DNA of 8,139 nt, taken from positions 1 through 8,139 of the forward strand of contig SFJH01000054.1 of the NCBI GenBank assembly GCA_004555155.1, in the 5' to 3' direction. Below the pieces are notes generated by a model, which saw nothing but the letters and a program-made list of their open reading frames with translations, was not told the origin of the DNA and did no database searches. Shown here one piece after another: positions 1 to 6,275 of this stretch. Positions within the stretch are counted from its first letter, which is position 1. Every line of letters begins with the position of its first letter. Origin of the DNA: Clostridiales bacterium (GTDB lineage: Bacteria > Bacillota > Clostridia > Christensenellales > Aristaeellaceae). The position numbers and the translations under genes are program-made.

Positions 1-69
1 CCGCTCGACTTGCATGTGTTAAGCACGCCGCCAGCGTTCGTCCTGAGCCAGGATCAAACTCTGATGTTC
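1..69 (-). rRNA. 16S rRNA, 5' end only (runs off window)
   Basis: Read on the minus strand, positions 62 to 1 give the universal 16S start (AGAGTTTGATCCTGGCTCAG, then the GACGAACGCTGGCGGCGTGC block and ACACATGCAAGTCGAGCGG). The first A of AGAGTTTG, at 62, aligns with about base 8 of E. coli 16S, so the mature 5' end is placed near 69. Only about 69 of some 1,500 bases are present, and the rest lies beyond the left edge. Ending inside rRNA is typical of short-read contigs broken at a multicopy repeat. The wording fits Firmicutes/Clostridia, but this stretch is too conserved to name a genus. Confidence 0.97.
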
Positions 70-301
70 AATCCTTATCCTCAACTTCCATGTCTACTCA
101 CGACCAACTCGCCAAAGCCAGTCGCTTTCTCCATTTCGTCAAGGCGTTTACTCTTTCGAATCTGACTGTCATCGACGCGTCTTCGCGCCTTTCAGCGCTC
201 TTCGTCGACGTTTCTTGTACAAAATGACTTTCTCTGTATCGTTTTCAAGGATCGCTCGCTGTCGTCCGCTTCGGTGTTTCGCACCGTCGCTCGCGGCAAC
301 A
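70..301 (-). other. Transcribed leader of the rRNA operon
   Basis: About 230 bases lie between the predicted start of the rRNA transcript (about 301) and mature 16S (about 69). No gene is supported here. A leader of this kind normally carries the antitermination site and the upstream arm of the 16S processing stem, but the partner arm would lie 3' of 16S, outside the window, so the stem cannot be checked. No second rRNA promoter as good as the one at 308-336 was found in the leader. Confidence 0.7.
234..250 (-). promoter_or_regulatory. boxA-like antitermination element in the rRNA leader
   Basis: The minus strand reads CCTTGAAAACGATACAG. It resembles the CTTTGAAAAC core that follows boxA in Bacillus and clostridial rRNA leaders and spacers, where Nus factors bind to prevent early termination. 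It lies about 50 bases after the predicted transcript start, a normal place for it. The TGCTC or TGTTC half of boxA is not clearly present, so this is a partial match. Confidence 0.35.
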
Positions 302-307
302 TCAAGG

Positions 308-336
308 ATTATAGCACCTCCCACTTTTACTGTCAA
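308..336 (-). promoter_or_regulatory. Consensus sigma-A promoter for the rRNA operon
   Basis: On the minus strand TTGACA (336-331) and TATAAT (313-308) are both perfect and separated by exactly 17 bases. Transcription should start near 301. Just upstream on the same strand are two A-runs, complementary to T6 at 341-346 and T5 at 351-355, in the place of an UP element that binds the RNA polymerase alpha subunit. A perfect promoter with upstream A-tracts in front of 16S is what a strongly expressed rrn operon should have. The -35 lies only 26 bases past the dpaB stop codon. Confidence 0.92.
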
Positions 337-362
337 CCCCTTTTTTGCGGTTTTTCGTGCGT

Positions 363-1001
363 TTAACATTTTGCGGGGTTTTCCGTCAAAAATCGCCCTT
401 TTTCGGGCAACGAAGCCCGCAAAATCGGCTGGATCTGTCGGTTTTCCAGCGCGCAGGCTGTCGAATCGACCATCAGATCGAAATCCGCAACCAGCGACGT
501 GGGCTTCTTTTCCCAGTCGTCCTGTCGGAAGGGGACGAAAAAAATCCCTCTTCGACACAAAATTTCACCCAGATTTTTCGCACTGGCGGCGAGTCCGTCG
601 TTGGTGGAGACGGCAATGAGCACCGGCCGGCCGTTGCGAAGATGAGATTTTACCGCCAGCGCTGCAGGCGTATCGGAGAAACCATTGGCGATTCTCGCCA
701 ACGTACTGCCCGTGCAGGGCGCGACGATCAGCAGATCCAGCAGCTTCCTCGGCCCGATCGGCTCCACCTGCTCCAGCGTATCCCAGATTTCGCGGCCTGT
801 GATCTCTGTGAAGGTGTTCCGGACGTCTCGTGCGTCGCCGAAGCGCGTGTCCAGGCGAGACGCATTGAAGGACATGATCGGATACAGCTCCGCTCCCGCA
901 CTGCGAAGCGCTCTCCAGGCGTTGAAGACCTTTTGGAATGTACAGAACGATCCCGTCATGGCGCAGCCGATGCGCACGCCCTGCAAACGGCGCTCATTCA
1001 T
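363..1001 (-). CDS. dpaB: Dipicolinate synthase subunit B (flavoprotein)
   Basis: This 212-residue protein matches DpaB/SpoVFB, the flavoprotein-like partner of DpaA. Together they convert the lysine-pathway intermediate 4-hydroxytetrahydrodipicolinate to dipicolinic acid in the mother cell, which is then loaded into the spore core as its calcium chelate. Visible motifs are the N-terminal GCAMTGSFCTF loop (residues 12-22), APCTGSTLARIANG (94-107), which resembles the flavin-binding loop of the flavoprotein superfamily, and VPFRQDDWEKKPTSL (156-170), typical of SpoVFB. Length is close to the family norm of about 200. The start is ATG at 1001, with GGGAGG seven bases upstream. It overlaps the dpaA stop as ATGA, so the two are surely co-transcribed and probably translationally coupled. 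An extension of the frame upstream to 1481 overlaps dpaA and is not used. Confidence 0.95.
   Translation of the reverse strand: MNERRLQGVRIGCAMTGSFCTFQKVFNAWRALRSAGAELYPIMSFNASRLDTRFGDARDVRNTFTEITGREIWDTLEQVEPIGPRKLLDLLIVAPCTGSTLARIANGFSDTPAALAVKSHLRNGRPVLIAVSTNDGLAASAKNLGEILCRRGIFFVPFRQDDWEKKPTSLVADFDLMVDSTACALENRQIQPILRASLPEKGRFLTENPAKC
388..410 (-). terminator. Weak hairpin plus T-run inside the 3' end of dpaB
   Basis: On the minus strand TTGCCC (410-405), loop GAAAAA and GGGCGA (398-393) can pair over six base pairs including one G-T, followed directly by TTTTT (392-388). This has the shape of a small intrinsic terminator but lies within the last codons of dpaB, before its stop at 363. 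It is the only terminator-like structure seen between dpaB and the rRNA promoter. The stem is short, so it may be chance. Confidence 0.3.
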
Positions 1002-1798
1002 TTCAATCCCTCCCTTTCCGCCCGGCGAATGGCCTCGAACAGCGCTCGCGCCGCGCTGTACGGGCAGTAGCGTCCCGGCAGCTTCGGCTCGCGCCAGGCG
1101 CGAAGGTTCAGCGCGCGGGCCGCGTCCAGATCCACGCCGTAGGGCGGGCTGGCCAGATCGAGGATCAGCGCGCCGGCGTCTGCATGCGCCAGCTCCCGCT
1201 CGCCCAGCACGCGCACGGGCGGCGTAGAGAAGATGATCTGCTTTCCCGGCAGCGCAGCGGCAATCTGATATGTAGAGACGCACTCCGCGCCGCGCTCCAC
1301 CGCGCCGTTTCGGCCCTTTTCCGACCGCGACGCCACCGTGACCCGGGCGTTCATGCCGATGAGCAGTTCGGTCAGTGCCCGGCCGATCCTTCCCCAGCCG
1401 ATCACCAGGCAATGACAGTCCTTCATCGCCGCGCACCCGGCGTTCATCGCCGCACAGATCGCGCCCTCCGCAGTCAGCCATGCGTTTTCCAGCTGGAGCC
1501 GCTCATCCTTGCGCAGGTCGACCACCGTCAGCCCGTCCGGGAACGCTTCGGGCGCGCCGGGGCCGCAGAGCCAGACGCGGGTTCCGGGCGACAGCCGCGC
1601 CAGCATCCCGTCGTCGTCCGGGCAGGGCCAGGGCAGCACGACGTTCCTCGCCTTCGGCAGATCCTCCGGCGCGGCGGAGACCACGTTGGGCACGTCGCAC
1701 GGCGCGGCATTGACCCTGCGGGCATCCCGCCCGTCGGCGCAGAGCAGCCGTGCAAGATACGCATGCCGCGCGTCGCCGCCGATCATCGCGAAATCCAT
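998..1798 (-). CDS. dpaA: Dipicolinate synthase subunit A
   Basis: This 266-residue protein matches DpaA/SpoVFA, the NAD(P)-dependent subunit of dipicolinate synthase, a late sporulation enzyme. The N-terminal domain opens with MDFAMIGGDAR. ENAWLTAEGAI (104-114) is a family motif. A Rossmann fold follows, with VIGWGRIG (132-139) as the dinucleotide loop. DLASPPYGVD (214-223) and LPGRYCPYSAARAL (240-253) close the protein as in known DpaA. It is somewhat shorter than the usual 290-300 residues. The start is ATG at 1798 because AAAGGAGGGG lies seven bases upstream. Two earlier in-frame ATGs (1819 and 1826) lie inside the upstream hairpin without a ribosome site. Its four-base overlap with dpaB makes an operon. 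In B. subtilis the orthologue is under sigma-K, and a matching promoter-like site is described separately. Confidence 0.95.
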   Translation of the reverse strand: MDFAMIGGDARHAYLARLLCADGRDARRVNAAPCDVPNVVSAAPEDLPKARNVVLPWPCPDDDGMLARLSPGTRVWLCGPGAPEAFPDGLTVVDLRKDERLQLENAWLTAEGAICAAMNAGCAAMKDCHCLVIGWGRIGRALTELLIGMNARVTVASRSEKGRNGAVERGAECVSTYQIAAALPGKQIIFSTPPVRVLGERELAHADAGALILDLASPPYGVDLDAARALNLRAWREPKLPGRYCPYSAARALFEAIRRAEREGLK

Positions 1799-1802
1799 CA
1801 AA

Positions 1803-1846
1803 AATCCCCTCCTTTTCATACGGCATCGTATGAGCGGGAGGGGATT
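1803..1846 (-). promoter_or_regulatory. Nested inverted repeat covering the dpaA Shine-Dalgarno
   Basis: Two nested perfect inverted repeats share one centre. The outer arms are AATCCCCTCC (minus strand, 1846-1837) and GGAGGGGATT (1812-1803), 10 base pairs. A symmetric 3-by-3 internal loop (CGC opposite AAA) follows. The inner arms are TCATACG (1833-1827) and CGTATGA (1822-1816), 7 base pairs, around loop ATGC. In a dpaA transcript the GGAGGGG of the 3' outer arm is the Shine-Dalgarno, so folding would hide it. The 3' arm also runs into a T-run (ATTTTTG), so it could act as an attenuator, or as a double-stranded operator. The structure is read directly from the sequence; its role is inferred. 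Confidence 0.75.
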
Positions 1847-1851
1847 CCGGT
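1824..1851 (-). promoter_or_regulatory. Sigma-K-like promoter of dpaAB
   Basis: On the minus strand AC (1851-1850), a 17-base gap and CATACGATG (1832-1824) fit the B. subtilis sigma-K pattern of AC, 16-17 bases, CATANNNTA, with only the last base off. CATACGAT also differs by one base from the sigma-E -10 (CATACANT), but no sigma-E-like -35 is present. Transcription would begin near 1817, leaving a leader of about 19 bases that holds the Shine-Dalgarno but lacks the left half of the hairpin. Sigma-K control of spoVFA is known in B. subtilis; here it rests on short motifs. Confidence 0.45.
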
Positions 1852-1880
1852 GTGTGAATTTTCTTCGATTCTTCTATTAT

Positions 1881-1909
1881 ATATTACCACATTTAACACA
1901 AAAAATCAA
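1881..1909 (-). promoter_or_regulatory. Possible sigma-A promoter upstream of dpaA
   Basis: On the minus strand TTGATT (1909-1904), 17 bases and TAATAT (1886-1881) make a fair vegetative promoter in an AT-rich island that stands out from its GC-rich surroundings. A TATAAT (1881-1876) overlaps, but with a 22-base gap to the same -35. A transcript from here (start near 1874) would carry the whole hairpin that covers the dpaA ribosome site. AT-rich sequence produces such matches easily. Confidence 0.35.
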
Positions 1910-1912
1910 GTC

Positions 1913-1941
1913 TTGTCCTTCTGCGATCGATGTGGTATATC
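1913..1941 (+). promoter_or_regulatory. Possible sigma-A promoter for the DUF6323/DUF6179 pair
   Basis: TTGTCC (1913-1918), 17 bases and TATATC (1936-1941) on the plus strand precede the first gene of the pair. The transcript would start near 1948, almost at the Shine-Dalgarno GGAGGTG (1949-1955), which makes the leader unusually short. The true start may therefore come from another promoter in the divergent AT-rich region at 1860-1940. Confidence 0.3.
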
Positions 1942-1961
1942 CTATGGTGGAGGTGATGGCA

Positions 1962-2333
1962 TTGGCGATGGAACTGATTCCCCGCGCCAGTCTGGACGCG
2001 GCACGGCTGCCTGCGCTGCGCCCCGGCGAGCTGGCGGCGCTGGCGGAGGCCCGCGACCGCGCGCTGGTTTCCGCCGGGCGGATTGAATTCGACGGCGGCG
2101 CGACGGAGTCGCTGGCCGAAGCGCTGCTGGACTCCCCCTGGATGGACGTTTCCCAGCAGCTGGAAACGCTGTGCGCGATGACGGAGCTCTTTTACTTTCT
2201 GAAAAACGAAACCGGCGACCGCATTGCGGACGACGATCTGATCGCCCGCATCCGCGCGTGCTTCGACGACTGCCGCGGCGCGGCGGAGCTCGTCGCGGAT
2301 CGCCTGGGAGGAGGTCTTGCATGGGCGAAATGA
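1962..2333 (+). CDS. DUF6323-like small protein, function unknown
   Basis: This 123-residue soluble protein has no signal peptide or membrane segment. From memory it resembles the clostridial DUF6323 family: a GRIEFDGG motif near residue 40 and LFYFLKNETGDRIADDDLI near residues 75-95, ending in a short helix with FDDCRGAAELVADRL. The family has no known function. The start is uncertain. TTG at 1962 stands six bases after GGAGGTG (1949-1955) and is preferred. ATG at 1968 is 12 bases away, and ATG at 1956 touches the ribosome site. It is the first gene of a plus-strand pair and its 3' end overlaps the next gene by 13 bases, so the two products are probably made together and may work together. 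It is divergent from dpaA across a shared AT-rich promoter region. The coding frame is well supported; the family name is less sure. Confidence 0.7.
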   Translation: MAMELIPRASLDAARLPALRPGELAALAEARDRALVSAGRIEFDGGATESLAEALLDSPWMDVSQQLETLCAMTELFYFLKNETGDRIADDDLIARIRACFDDCRGAAELVADRLGGGLAWAK

Positions 2334-3211
2334 CGCAATCGAGTCTGCTGACCCGGGCGATGCTGGACGAAGGGCGCTACGCGGAATCGCTGCTGGAGGT
2401 TTCGCATTCGCTGGGACTGATCGACGAGGCTTTTCTGCACGCTCTGAGCCGGAGTCTCCAGCGTCTGCTGGCCGACCAGTGCCGCGCGTACACCGGCGGG
2501 CACAGCGGCTCGATCCGGCGGGAGACGGCGCTCTCGCTGGGGGAATCGATCCTGTTCACGCTGGGCGCGCTGCTCAAGCGGTACGAGCCGCTGGAAGCGC
2601 TGGCGATGCTGCGCAATCAATCGCTGGAAAGTTGCTATCGGGACGGGCGAAGGCAGGTGGACCGGCTGGTGCAGACGGCGGAGCTGATGCACCGCGCCGA
2701 GCTGCGCCGTCCGCTGCCGGTGGAGAACGAGCAGCTGCGGGATACGCTGGTCGGCGGGATCTCCGGGTTCTTCAAGCTGTACAACCCCGAGTACGGCGCG
2801 CAGGAGATTCACATCACCGCGGACTATCCGGTGCTGTTCTATCCGCAGGGGCTGCGGGGCGTGGAATTCATCCTGAAATATCTGGACAATCTGGTGATGG
2901 AAAACCGGTTCCTGCGGCTGTTCGAGACCGCGCCGCTGCATCGCTGCCTGAACCTGTACGCCATCCGGAACGATACCACGCTGAGCGCGCTGTGCGACAA
3001 TCTCTGCGAGGTGACGCTGGCCTGCGCGCTGCGCCCGCTGCTCCCGCCGGAGCCGACCGCCCGCATGCTGCCGAAGGCGGGCTATGCGCTGATGGAGCGG
3101 CTGGAATGCCCGTCCTCCGCCCTGCGGCAGTATGTCATTCGCATCTGCGTGGAATATGCTTCCGATCTGCTGCGCATCCAGCGGCTGATGCGCGAAGGCT
3201 CCGACCCGTGA
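2321..3211 (+). CDS. DUF6179-like protein, function unknown
   Basis: This 296-residue, mostly helical soluble protein has no signal peptide. It resembles, from memory, the clostridial DUF6179 family: AYTGGHSGSIRRETALSLGE (56-75) recalls its YTxGxSxSxxxExA stretch, and ISGFFKLYNPEYGAQEIH (147-164) followed by DYPVLFYPQGLRGVEFILKY (168-187) recalls its C-terminal block. Members often lie beside DUF6323 genes, as here. It appears shorter than the family norm as I remember it. The start is ATG at 2321, six bases after GGAGGAGG; ATG at 2330, which would make an ATGA overlap with the upstream stop, is 15 bases away. No catalytic motif is recognised. The gene is the last of its unit and converges with dsdA. 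No good plus-strand terminator follows. Confidence 0.7.
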   Translation: MGEMTQSSLLTRAMLDEGRYAESLLEVSHSLGLIDEAFLHALSRSLQRLLADQCRAYTGGHSGSIRRETALSLGESILFTLGALLKRYEPLEALAMLRNQSLESCYRDGRRQVDRLVQTAELMHRAELRRPLPVENEQLRDTLVGGISGFFKLYNPEYGAQEIHITADYPVLFYPQGLRGVEFILKYLDNLVMENRFLRLFETAPLHRCLNLYAIRNDTTLSALCDNLCEVTLACALRPLLPPEPTARMLPKAGYALMERLECPSSALRQYVIRICVEYASDLLRIQRLMREGSDP

Positions 3212-3360
3212 AATCCCGTCATCCGAGAGGCCCGTTCCCCCTGTACGCCGTTTTCCCGGCAGGAGCAGGCCCGACAAATTCCGATGCGGTTTCATGGCTG
3301 TACCGTTTATCCGGCGGCATGATCTGCACCGGTCTCTGCGGACGGAATATCCCCCGCTGA

Positions 3361-3398
3361 AAACGCGCCCAGCCGCGCACGGATGTGCGGCTGGGCGC
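3361..3398 (-). terminator. Strong hairpin between convergent DUF6179 gene and dsdA
   Basis: Arms GCGCCCAGCC (3365-3374) and GGCTGGGCGC (3389-3398) pair perfectly over 10 bases. A two-base bulge follows, then four more pairs (GCAC with GTGC) around loop GGAT. On the minus strand the stem is followed by GTTTTC, a short T-run, so it best serves transcripts coming from dsdA. On the plus strand no T-run follows, but the hairpin may still slow polymerase. Nothing else was seen in 3212-3360, which holds no supported gene. Confidence 0.6.
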
Positions 3399-3408
3399 TC
3401 ATGCTGTC

Positions 3409-3433
3409 AAAAAACCTCGGGCAGAACGGCCCG
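3409..3433 (-). terminator. Possible first terminator of dsdA
   Basis: On the minus strand CGGGC (3433-3429), loop CGTTCT and GCCCG (3422-3418) form a five-pair GC stem, then AGG and six Ts (3414-3409). It lies about 58 bases after the dsdA stop and just before the larger hairpin, so dsdA may have two terminators in a row. The stem is short and the T-run is offset by three bases. Confidence 0.45.
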
Positions 3434-3490
3434 TGCCATCGGCTGCGGCGTCTTCGGAAGCGCCCGCGTCCGCCGCTGCGGCCCGACGTT

Positions 3491-4795
3491 TCAGCGCATC
3501 AGGAGCTTCCTTCCCCGCCGGTAATAGCCGTTCATCTCCGCCTCCGGAACCATCTGCCCGCCGGTCGCCCACACCAGATGCGTCGCGTTCGGGACTGCGC
3601 CGTCCCGGCGGAACGCCTCGGCGGTTCGCATGAGCACCGGGCCGTACATCCCGGCCAGCGCGCTGGGCTCCAGGAAGACGCCCTCGCCGTCGGCCAACTG
3701 GGCGAGCATCTCGAACAGCCGGTCGTCCTTCAGCGTATAGCACCCGGTCAGGAACGGCTCGATCAGCCTGCCCACGAATCCCGACGCGCGGCCCACCGCC
3801 AGACCGTCCGCCGCCGTCTCCGGCGCGATCCCGATATCCTGCACCGAGATTTCGTTGTGCAGTCCCGTGCACAGGCCCAGCAGCATGCAGCAGGCATGCG
3901 TCGGCTCGGCGAAATAGCAGTGCACGTCGTCGCCGTACATCAGCTTCAGGCCGAACGCGATGCCGCCGGGGCCGCCGCCCACGCCGCAGGGCAGATAGAC
4001 CTTCAGCGGGTGCGACGCGTCCACGGCCACGCCCCGCGCATCCAGCTGTCGCTTCAGGCGGAGCGCCGCCACCGCATAGCCCAGAAACAGCGTCCGCGAA
4101 TTCTCGTCGTCCACGAAATGGCATTTTTCGTCCTGCTCCGCCAGTCTTCTGCCCTGCGCGACCGCTTCGGAATAGTCGCCGGCGTATTCGATCACCTGCA
4201 CGCCGCGCGCCCGCAGCAGATCCTTCTTCCACTGCCGCGCATCCGCGGACATGTGCACCACGGCGCGGAACCCCAGCTTCGCGCTCATGATGCCGATGGA
4301 CAGCCCCAGATTGCCCGTCGACCCTACCGCGATGGTGTACTGCGAGAGCACCTTCCGGAATGCAGGCGTGTCAAAGCAGCGATAGTCGTCGCCGGGACGG
4401 AGGATTCCCTCTCCCGCCGCAATGTCCTCCGCGGTCTTCAGCACCTCGTAGATGCCGCCGCGCGCCTTCACGGAGCCGGAGATCGGCAGATGACTGTCCA
4501 TCTTCAGCCACAGGCGGCCCGGAATCCGGATTCCATGCCTTTTCTCCAGCCGCCGCTTCATCTCGGGAATCTCCCGGACGGGGCTTTCGATCAGCCCATC
4601 CTGCGGCTGCGTCTCCGGAAACAGCGTCCGGATCAGCGGCGCAAAGCGCTGAAGGCGCGCCTCTGCGTCGAGCACGTCCGCCCGTCCCAGCGGACATTCG
4701 GCCAGCGCCTCCGCCGTCGACTTCCGCTTCGGGTTGTACCAGCACGTCTCCTCCAGTCCCCTGAGCTTTTTCACGCACGCGTTCTCCTCAAGCAT
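3491..4795 (-). CDS. dsdA: D-serine dehydratase (D-serine ammonia-lyase)
   Basis: This 434-residue protein aligns along its length with E. coli DsdA (442 residues), the cytoplasmic, PLP-dependent enzyme that breaks D-serine into pyruvate and ammonia. KMDSHLPISGSVKARGG (98-114) holds the PLP-binding lysine K110. VGSTGNLGLSIGI (157-169) is the substrate loop, VHMSADARQWKK (180-191) a DsdA signature, CGVGGGPGG (270-278) the phosphate-binding glycine loop, FAEPTH (295-300) and THLVWATGG (405-413) further conserved blocks. All expected motifs are present, so it should be active. The start is ATG at 4795, with GGGAGG eight bases upstream. A longer frame to 4954 would run through the terminator upstream and is rejected. 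No dsdC regulator or D-serine permease is adjacent. A role in detoxifying or feeding on D-serine is inferred. Confidence 0.95.
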   Translation of the reverse strand: MLEENACVKKLRGLEETCWYNPKRKSTAEALAECPLGRADVLDAEARLQRFAPLIRTLFPETQPQDGLIESPVREIPEMKRRLEKRHGIRIPGRLWLKMDSHLPISGSVKARGGIYEVLKTAEDIAAGEGILRPGDDYRCFDTPAFRKVLSQYTIAVGSTGNLGLSIGIMSAKLGFRAVVHMSADARQWKKDLLRARGVQVIEYAGDYSEAVAQGRRLAEQDEKCHFVDDENSRTLFLGYAVAALRLKRQLDARGVAVDASHPLKVYLPCGVGGGPGGIAFGLKLMYGDDVHCYFAEPTHACCMLLGLCTGLHNEISVQDIGIAPETAADGLAVGRASGFVGRLIEPFLTGCYTLKDDRLFEMLAQLADGEGVFLEPSALAGMYGPVLMRTAEAFRRDGAVPNATHLVWATGGQMVPEAEMNGYYRRGRKLLMR

Positions 4796-4867
4796 TTGTC
4801 CAACCTCCCGTTCCCCGACCCGCAGCGCGTTCGGGATGAATTTTCTCTGTGTCGCCGGTACGCAAGC

Positions 4868-4891
4868 AAAAAGGCCGCAAAGCTGCGGCCT
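4868..4891 (-). terminator. Intrinsic terminator of the antiporter gene
   Basis: On the minus strand AGGCCGCA (4891-4884), loop GCTT and TGCGGCCT (4879-4872) form a perfect eight-pair stem that runs into five Ts (4872-4868). It lies 67 bases after the antiporter stop (4959) and 72 bases before the dsdA start. No strong promoter was found in those 72 bases (TTGCGT, 17 bases, AATTCA is the best, and weak), so dsdA may depend partly on read-through. Confidence 0.8.
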
Positions 4892-4958
4892 CTTTGACGC
4901 TTTCACCGCAGTATCCCGCGGTTTATTCAATTCTGGAATCGAATCCGGAAGCATCCGC

Positions 4959-6275
4959 TCAGGAATTGACGCGCTTCTGCCGCTCCTCCTGAGCCTTTTC
5001 CAGCTTGATCTGGCGGCGGTTGACGACCTCGTCGCTCTTGGGCTGGATGTCGCCGGCCTTCATCAGGGCGTCCTTGGTCAGCGCCGGGCCGACCAGCTCG
5101 TAGATCAGCACGGAGAACAGGATGATGTTGCGCACCAGCGTGCCGTCATAGCCGCCCAGCTGCATGGCGGTCAGGCACATGCCCAGCGCCACGCCTGCCT
5201 GGGGCAGCAGCGTAATGCCCAGATATTTGGTGACCTTGTCGTCGCAGCCGGAGATCCTGCAGCTGCCATACGAGCCGATGTACTTGCCCAGCGAGCGGAA
5301 CAGGATGTACACCACGCCGATGCCCACCACGGCCAGATCGCTGAACACGCCCAGTTCCAGCTCCGCGCCGCTGATGACGAAAAACAGCACATACAGCGGA
5401 GCCGTCCACCTGTCCGACTTCTCCATCAGATCGCCGGACAGCGGGCACAGATTGCAGAACACGGTGCCCAGCATCATGCACACCAGCAGCGACGAGAAGC
5501 CCACCTTCACGCCCGCCACCTCGAACTTCGCCATGGAAATGGCCACCGTCAGCAGCACGAAGCCGATGGTCAGCGACAGGCGGTTGGAATTGGAGTTGAA
5601 CAGCTTTTCCAGCTGGGTCAGAATCACGCCCATCAGCGCGCCCAGGCCCAGCGACAGCACGATCTCCACCAGCGGCTCCACCAGGATGGACAGCAGGTCG
5701 AACGCGCCGCTCTGCAGCGCCCGCGCCACGCCGAAGGACACCGCGAACACCACCAGACCCACCGCGTCGTCCAGCGCGACCACGGGCAGCAGGATGTCGG
5801 TCAGCTTGCCCTTGGCCTTGTACTGGCGCACGACCATCAGCGTGGCCGCCGGAGCCGTGGCCGTGGCGATGGCGCCCAGCGTGATCGCCGCGGGAATGGA
5901 CAGCTTGTCGCCGCCCAGGATGAAGTGCAGGCCGATCAGCGCCACATCCACAAACAGCGCGGCCACCAGTCCCTGCACAATGCCCACGATCGTCGCCTGA
6001 CGGCCGGTCTTTTTCAGCGAGGACAGCCGGAATTCGTTGCCGATGGCGAACGCGATGAAGCCCAGCGCCACCTGCGAGATCAGGTTCAGCGATTCCACCG
6101 CCTCCATCGACACAAAGCCGATGCCCTCCAGGCCCAGCCGACCCAGACAATAGGGGCCGATCAGCACGCCCGAAACCAGATAAGCCGTTACGGCGGGGAG
6201 TCCCAGCGGTTTGATCACGCGCGTCATCAAAAGACCGATGATCACGGCCAGCGCGATCGACAGCAATGTACTCAT
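4959..6275 (-). CDS. CPA-type cation:proton antiporter
   Basis: This 438-residue membrane protein belongs to the Na+/H+ exchanger superfamily (PF00999, CPA1/CPA2). It exchanges a cation, Na+ or K+, for protons across the cell membrane. About 12-13 hydrophobic segments can be seen, from residues 3-20 to about 379-399. Family features are ALGFIAFAIGNEF (70-82), AIATATAPAATLMVVRQYKA (135-154), the acidic pair in PVVALDDAVGLVVF (164-177) where ion-binding aspartates are expected, FFVISGAELELG (298-309) and LLPQAGVALGM (356-366). The tail after about 400 is short and charged (rich in K, E, R, Q); no RCK or TrkA nucleotide-binding domain is present. The start is ATG at 6275, with AGAAGG seven bases upstream; an upstream ATG at 6308 has no ribosome site and falls at the predicted transcript start. 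The ion cannot be told from sequence. It is probably monocistronic, given a promoter in front and terminator behind. Confidence 0.9.
   Translation of the reverse strand: MSTLLSIALAVIIGLLMTRVIKPLGLPAVTAYLVSGVLIGPYCLGRLGLEGIGFVSMEAVESLNLISQVALGFIAFAIGNEFRLSSLKKTGRQATIVGIVQGLVAALFVDVALIGLHFILGGDKLSIPAAITLGAIATATAPAATLMVVRQYKAKGKLTDILLPVVALDDAVGLVVFAVSFGVARALQSGAFDLLSILVEPLVEIVLSLGLGALMGVILTQLEKLFNSNSNRLSLTIGFVLLTVAISMAKFEVAGVKVGFSSLLVCMMLGTVFCNLCPLSGDLMEKSDRWTAPLYVLFFVISGAELELGVFSDLAVVGIGVVYILFRSLGKYIGSYGSCRISGCDDKVTKYLGITLLPQAGVALGMCLTAMQLGGYDGTLVRNIILFSVLIYELVGPALTKDALMKAGDIQPKSDEVVNRRQIKLEKAQEERQKRVNS

Noticed and set aside
169..558. Minus-strand 129-codon frame crossing the dpaB end and the rRNA promoter
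   Set aside because: It overlaps dpaB in another frame and reads through a perfect rRNA promoter and leader; no family resemblance and a basic, low-complexity end.
1799..1826. Upstream ATGs at 1826 and 1819 as starts for dpaA
   Set aside because: Both lie inside the hairpin without a Shine-Dalgarno, and ATG at 1798 has AAAGGAGGGG at the right distance and gives the usual DpaA N-terminus.
2192..3295. Minus-strand 367-codon open frame opposite the DUF6179-like gene
   Set aside because: Gln/Arg/His-rich shadow of the plus-strand gene, with no ribosome site or family motif.
3212..3490. Possible small gene between DUF6179 and dsdA
   Set aside because: Short frames here cross the two terminator hairpins and show no ribosome site or recognisable motif.
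4796..4954. N-terminal extension of dsdA to 4954
   Set aside because: It would translate through an intrinsic terminator, lacks a ribosome site, and adds residues absent from known D-serine dehydratases.
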